Positions 5,770 to 7,332 of a DNA stretch of 7,332 bases are shown here, one piece after another (the stretch's first letter is position 1; each line of letters opens with the position of its first letter). The position numbers were made by a program, and so were the translations under genes. The stretch comes from Sulfurovum sp. (GTDB lineage: Bacteria; Campylobacterota; Campylobacteria; Campylobacterales; Sulfurovaceae): positions 1-7,332 of the forward strand of contig WGDG01000093.1 of the NCBI GenBank assembly GCA_015493425.1. The letters run 5' to 3'. The notes beneath the pieces were generated by a model, which did not search any database, was not told the origin of the DNA, and saw nothing but the letters and a program-made list of their open reading frames with translations.

Positions 5770-7014
5770 CTACATATAAGGTTTCAACACCTCAGGAATC
5801 TCAATACTCCCATCTTCCTTCTGATAATTCTCCATGATCGCGATCAGTGTTCGTCCTACCGCTAAAGCAGAACCGTTGAGCGTGTGCACCAGTCTGTTTT
5901 TCTTCCCATCCTTGAAACGGATCTTGGCACGGCGTGCCTGAAAATCACGGGTGTTGGAGATGGAGCTGATTTCGCGGTATTTATTCTGTCCTGGCAGCCA
6001 CACTTCAAGATCGATGGTCCGTGCTGCCGAGAAGCCCAGATCACCCGTACAGAGCTCTACGACACGGTGCGGCAGTCCCAGTGCGGTGAGGATATCTGAA
6101 GCATTCTGCACCATCATCTCAAAGACCTCATCGCTCTTGTCCGGATGTGCGATAGCGACCATCTCGACCTTATCAAACTGATGTTGGCGGATCATCCCGC
6201 GAGTATCACGTCCTGCACTTCCTGCCTCTTTTCGAAAACAGGGTGTGTAGCCTGTCATCAATGCAGGCAGTTCGCTTTCAGGAAGAATTTCATTGTTGTA
6301 CATATTGGTCAGCGGTACTTCAGCTGTCGGGATCAGGTAGAGATCTTCTCCTTCTATTTTGAAAAGATCATCCTCAAATTTTGGCAACTGCCCTGTTCCC
6401 TGAAGCATCTGTGCGTTATTCATGAATGGTACACAAAGCTCTTCAAAACCCTTTTCCCGGTTGGTATCGAGAAAGAAGTTTATCAGTGCTCTTTCAAGCC
6501 GTGCTGCATCACCACGTAACACAGAAAATCGGCTTTTTGCCAGTTTAACACCACGTTCAAAGTCGATCCAGCCATTTTTTTCAGCCAGTGCCCAGTGTTC
6601 CAACGGCTCAAAGTCAAATGTTTTCGGCTCCAGCACTTTTCGAAGCTCTACATTGTCCTCTTCATCTTCCCCTTCGGGAACAGAATCGTCAGGAAAGTTA
6701 GGTATGGCGAGTGCCACTTCATAAAGTGCTGCTTCTGCCTCTCTGGCTTTTTCCTGAAGCTGTACAATACGTTCTTTGTTGGCATCCACTTTGGCTTTGA
6801 GTTCACCGACATCTTTGCCTTCACGCTTATATTGCCCAAAGAGTTTGGACATACTGTTCTGCTCAGCCTGTGCTGTTTCAAGTGCCGCATTGGCCTCTTT
6901 TAGTTTGCCAAAAAGAGTTTTAAGTCTCTCAAGTGTTTGGGTATCAACACCCTTCTTTTTCAGCTTTGCCGCCGCTTCGTCAAAATTTTTCTCTATATAT
7001 TTAAGATCGATCAT
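5770..7014 (-). CDS. serS: Seryl-tRNA synthetase
   Basis: A full-length 414-residue class II aminoacyl-tRNA synthetase, which charges tRNA-Ser (and tRNA-Sec where present) with serine in the cytoplasm. Residues about 28-105 form the long antiparallel coiled-coil arm that contacts the long variable arm of tRNA-Ser. The catalytic domain shows the serine-binding loop PTAEVPLTN (229-237), motif 2 with FRKEAGSAGRDTRG (260-273), the following RQHQFDKVE (276-284), the RTIDLEVW segment (332-339), and motif 3 NGSALAVGRTL (380-390) with its conserved Arg388. The start ATG (7014-7012) gives the usual N-terminus (MIDLKYIEKNFDEAAAKL); a modest AGG-type ribosome binding site lies about 8 bases upstream (7023-7025). 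serS is convergent with leuA and has its own promoter. Nothing is unusual in the protein. Confidence 0.98.
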   Translation of the reverse strand: MIDLKYIEKNFDEAAAKLKKKGVDTQTLERLKTLFGKLKEANAALETAQAEQNSMSKLFGQYKREGKDVGELKAKVDANKERIVQLQEKAREAEAALYEVALAIPNFPDDSVPEGEDEEDNVELRKVLEPKTFDFEPLEHWALAEKNGWIDFERGVKLAKSRFSVLRGDAARLERALINFFLDTNREKGFEELCVPFMNNAQMLQGTGQLPKFEDDLFKIEGEDLYLIPTAEVPLTNMYNNEILPESELPALMTGYTPCFRKEAGSAGRDTRGMIRQHQFDKVEMVAIAHPDKSDEVFEMMVQNASDILTALGLPHRVVELCTGDLGFSAARTIDLEVWLPGQNKYREISSISNTRDFQARRAKIRFKDGKKNRLVHTLNGSALAVGRTLIAIMENYQKEDGSIEIPEVLKPYM

Positions 7015-7044
7015 AAAAGGAACCTGCCTGTAAAATGTTATGGA

Positions 7045-7050
7045 ATTATA
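7045..7050 (-). promoter_or_regulatory. -10 box of the serS promoter
   Basis: On the minus strand a perfect TATAAT occupies 7050-7045, 30 bases before the serS ATG, which predicts a transcription start near 7038 and a 5' leader of about 24 bases. No good -35 box is present at 16-18 bases spacing (TCCACC or nearby). A T-rich stretch (CTTTTTACACTTTC) lies upstream, matching the -35-less, T-rich promoters typical of Campylobacterota. Confidence 0.7.
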
Positions 7051-7095
7051 GTCAGAAAGTGTAAAAAGGTGGATTAAACATTACGTTTTTGAAAG

Positions 7096-7123
7096 TGGTG
7101 TCAAGAGAGGGACTTGAACCCTA
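7096..7123 (-). other. tRNA 3'-end-like fragment (T-arm, acceptor 3' strand and CCA)
   Basis: Read on the minus strand from 7123: TAGGG, the loop TTCAAGT (consensus T-loop, T-T-C-R-A), CCCTC, then TCTTGAC, a discriminator A and CCA (7098-7096). The T-stem has four pairs and one mismatch. No matching 5' acceptor strand, D-arm or anticodon arm could be found in the preceding ~100 bases, so it is not a complete tRNA gene. Such 3' fragments are commonly left where an element integrates into a tRNA gene (att site). Integration is inference; no integrase is visible in the window. Confidence 0.45.
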
Positions 7124-7201
7124 CGACAAATCCCCATATAGCCGCATTTTCGGGCTTTATACTAAAAATAGTCGGCTGTTGGCACACTAAAAACTGACTT
7201 T

Positions 7202-7220
7202 TTTGGCAGAGTCTGCCAAA
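7202..7220. other. Perfect 8-bp hairpin downstream of the right-edge gene
   Basis: TTTGGCAG (7202-7209) and CTGCCAAA (7213-7220) pair perfectly around a 3-base loop. It begins 6 bases after the stop of the minus-strand gene at the right edge. On that strand the hairpin is followed by A residues rather than T, so it is not a standard intrinsic terminator for the gene. It may be a 3'-end stabilising stem or a protein-binding dyad. Confidence 0.5.
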
Positions 7221-7226
7221 TTGGTT

Positions 7227-7332
7227 TTATGAAAGAAGTGAAAGTACTTCTTTATGAATCTCATCCCAGTTTAACGGTTTGGGGTTTTTTTCATCAAGAT
7301 AGACGATCTCATCATTTTCAGCTACCTGCATA
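7227..7332 (-). CDS. Unidentified protein, C-terminal end (partial)
   Basis: On the minus strand a reading frame runs from the window edge to TAA at 7229-7227, giving at least 34 residues. The visible peptide is hydrophilic and acidic, with EIVYLDEKNPKPLNWDEI in the middle and HKEVLSLLS at the end. The first full codon visible is ATG (7331-7329), but no upstream sequence shows whether it is a start or an internal Met. The peptide matches no family I recognise. The clean stop followed by a hairpin supports a real gene end, but the visible stretch is short. It runs in the same direction as serS, about 210 bases upstream of it. Confidence 0.5.
   Translation of the reverse strand, partial: MQVAENDEIVYLDEKNPKPLNWDEIHKEVLSLLS

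Noticed and set aside
7096..7198. Complete ~100-base tRNA (for example a long-variable-arm or selenocysteine tRNA) on the minus strand
   Set aside because: A 5' GTCA at 7198 pairs with only four or five acceptor positions, no D-arm is present, and the one 17-base anticodon-like hairpin lacks the required T before the anticodon and has a mismatch.

Overview
The window looks like a chromosomal core-gene segment from a bacterium of the phylum Campylobacterota (formerly Epsilonproteobacteria), probably a moderate-GC marine relative such as Sulfurovum or Sulfurimonas. The reasons are the prmA-ftsH adjacency known from Helicobacter and Campylobacter, the protein sequences, and a base composition by eye in the mid-40s % GC. 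The genus is a guess.

Layout. Positions 1-153 are the 3' end of hisH. A 103-base gap follows, with a small imperfect hairpin, a heptamer tandem repeat and a perfect 11-bp palindrome that engulfs the Shine-Dalgarno and start codon of hisA. Then comes a tight cluster, hisA-prmA-ftsH (257-3816), whose genes overlap by 11 and 8 bases and are probably translationally coupled: histidine biosynthesis, ribosomal protein L11 methylation and membrane AAA+ proteolysis. After ftsH there is a strong sigma-70-type promoter, a 22-codon leader peptide ending in a run of leucine codons, an intrinsic terminator, and then leuA (2-isopropylmalate synthase). This is a leucine transcription attenuator. leuA ends at a strong hairpin that also looks like one half of an inverted pair of REP-like palindromes (REPIN-like, 5635-5724). 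On the opposite strand lies serS (5770-7014), with its own TATAAT promoter. Upstream of serS are a fragment resembling the 3' end of a tRNA, an 8-bp perfect hairpin, and the 3' end of an unrecognised gene entering from the right edge on the minus strand.

How it fits together. HisH and HisA act at consecutive steps of histidine synthesis. leuA is a single-gene unit with dedicated leucine-sensing control: when charged tRNA-Leu is scarce, a ribosome should stall on the leader's leucine codons and spare leuA from termination. The main points of interest lie in the non-coding parts: the leuA attenuator, the palindrome over the hisA start, the REPIN-like pair and the tRNA-like fragment. The protein-coding genes are ordinary, full-length and have intact catalytic motifs. 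I see no evidence of a new multi-gene system.
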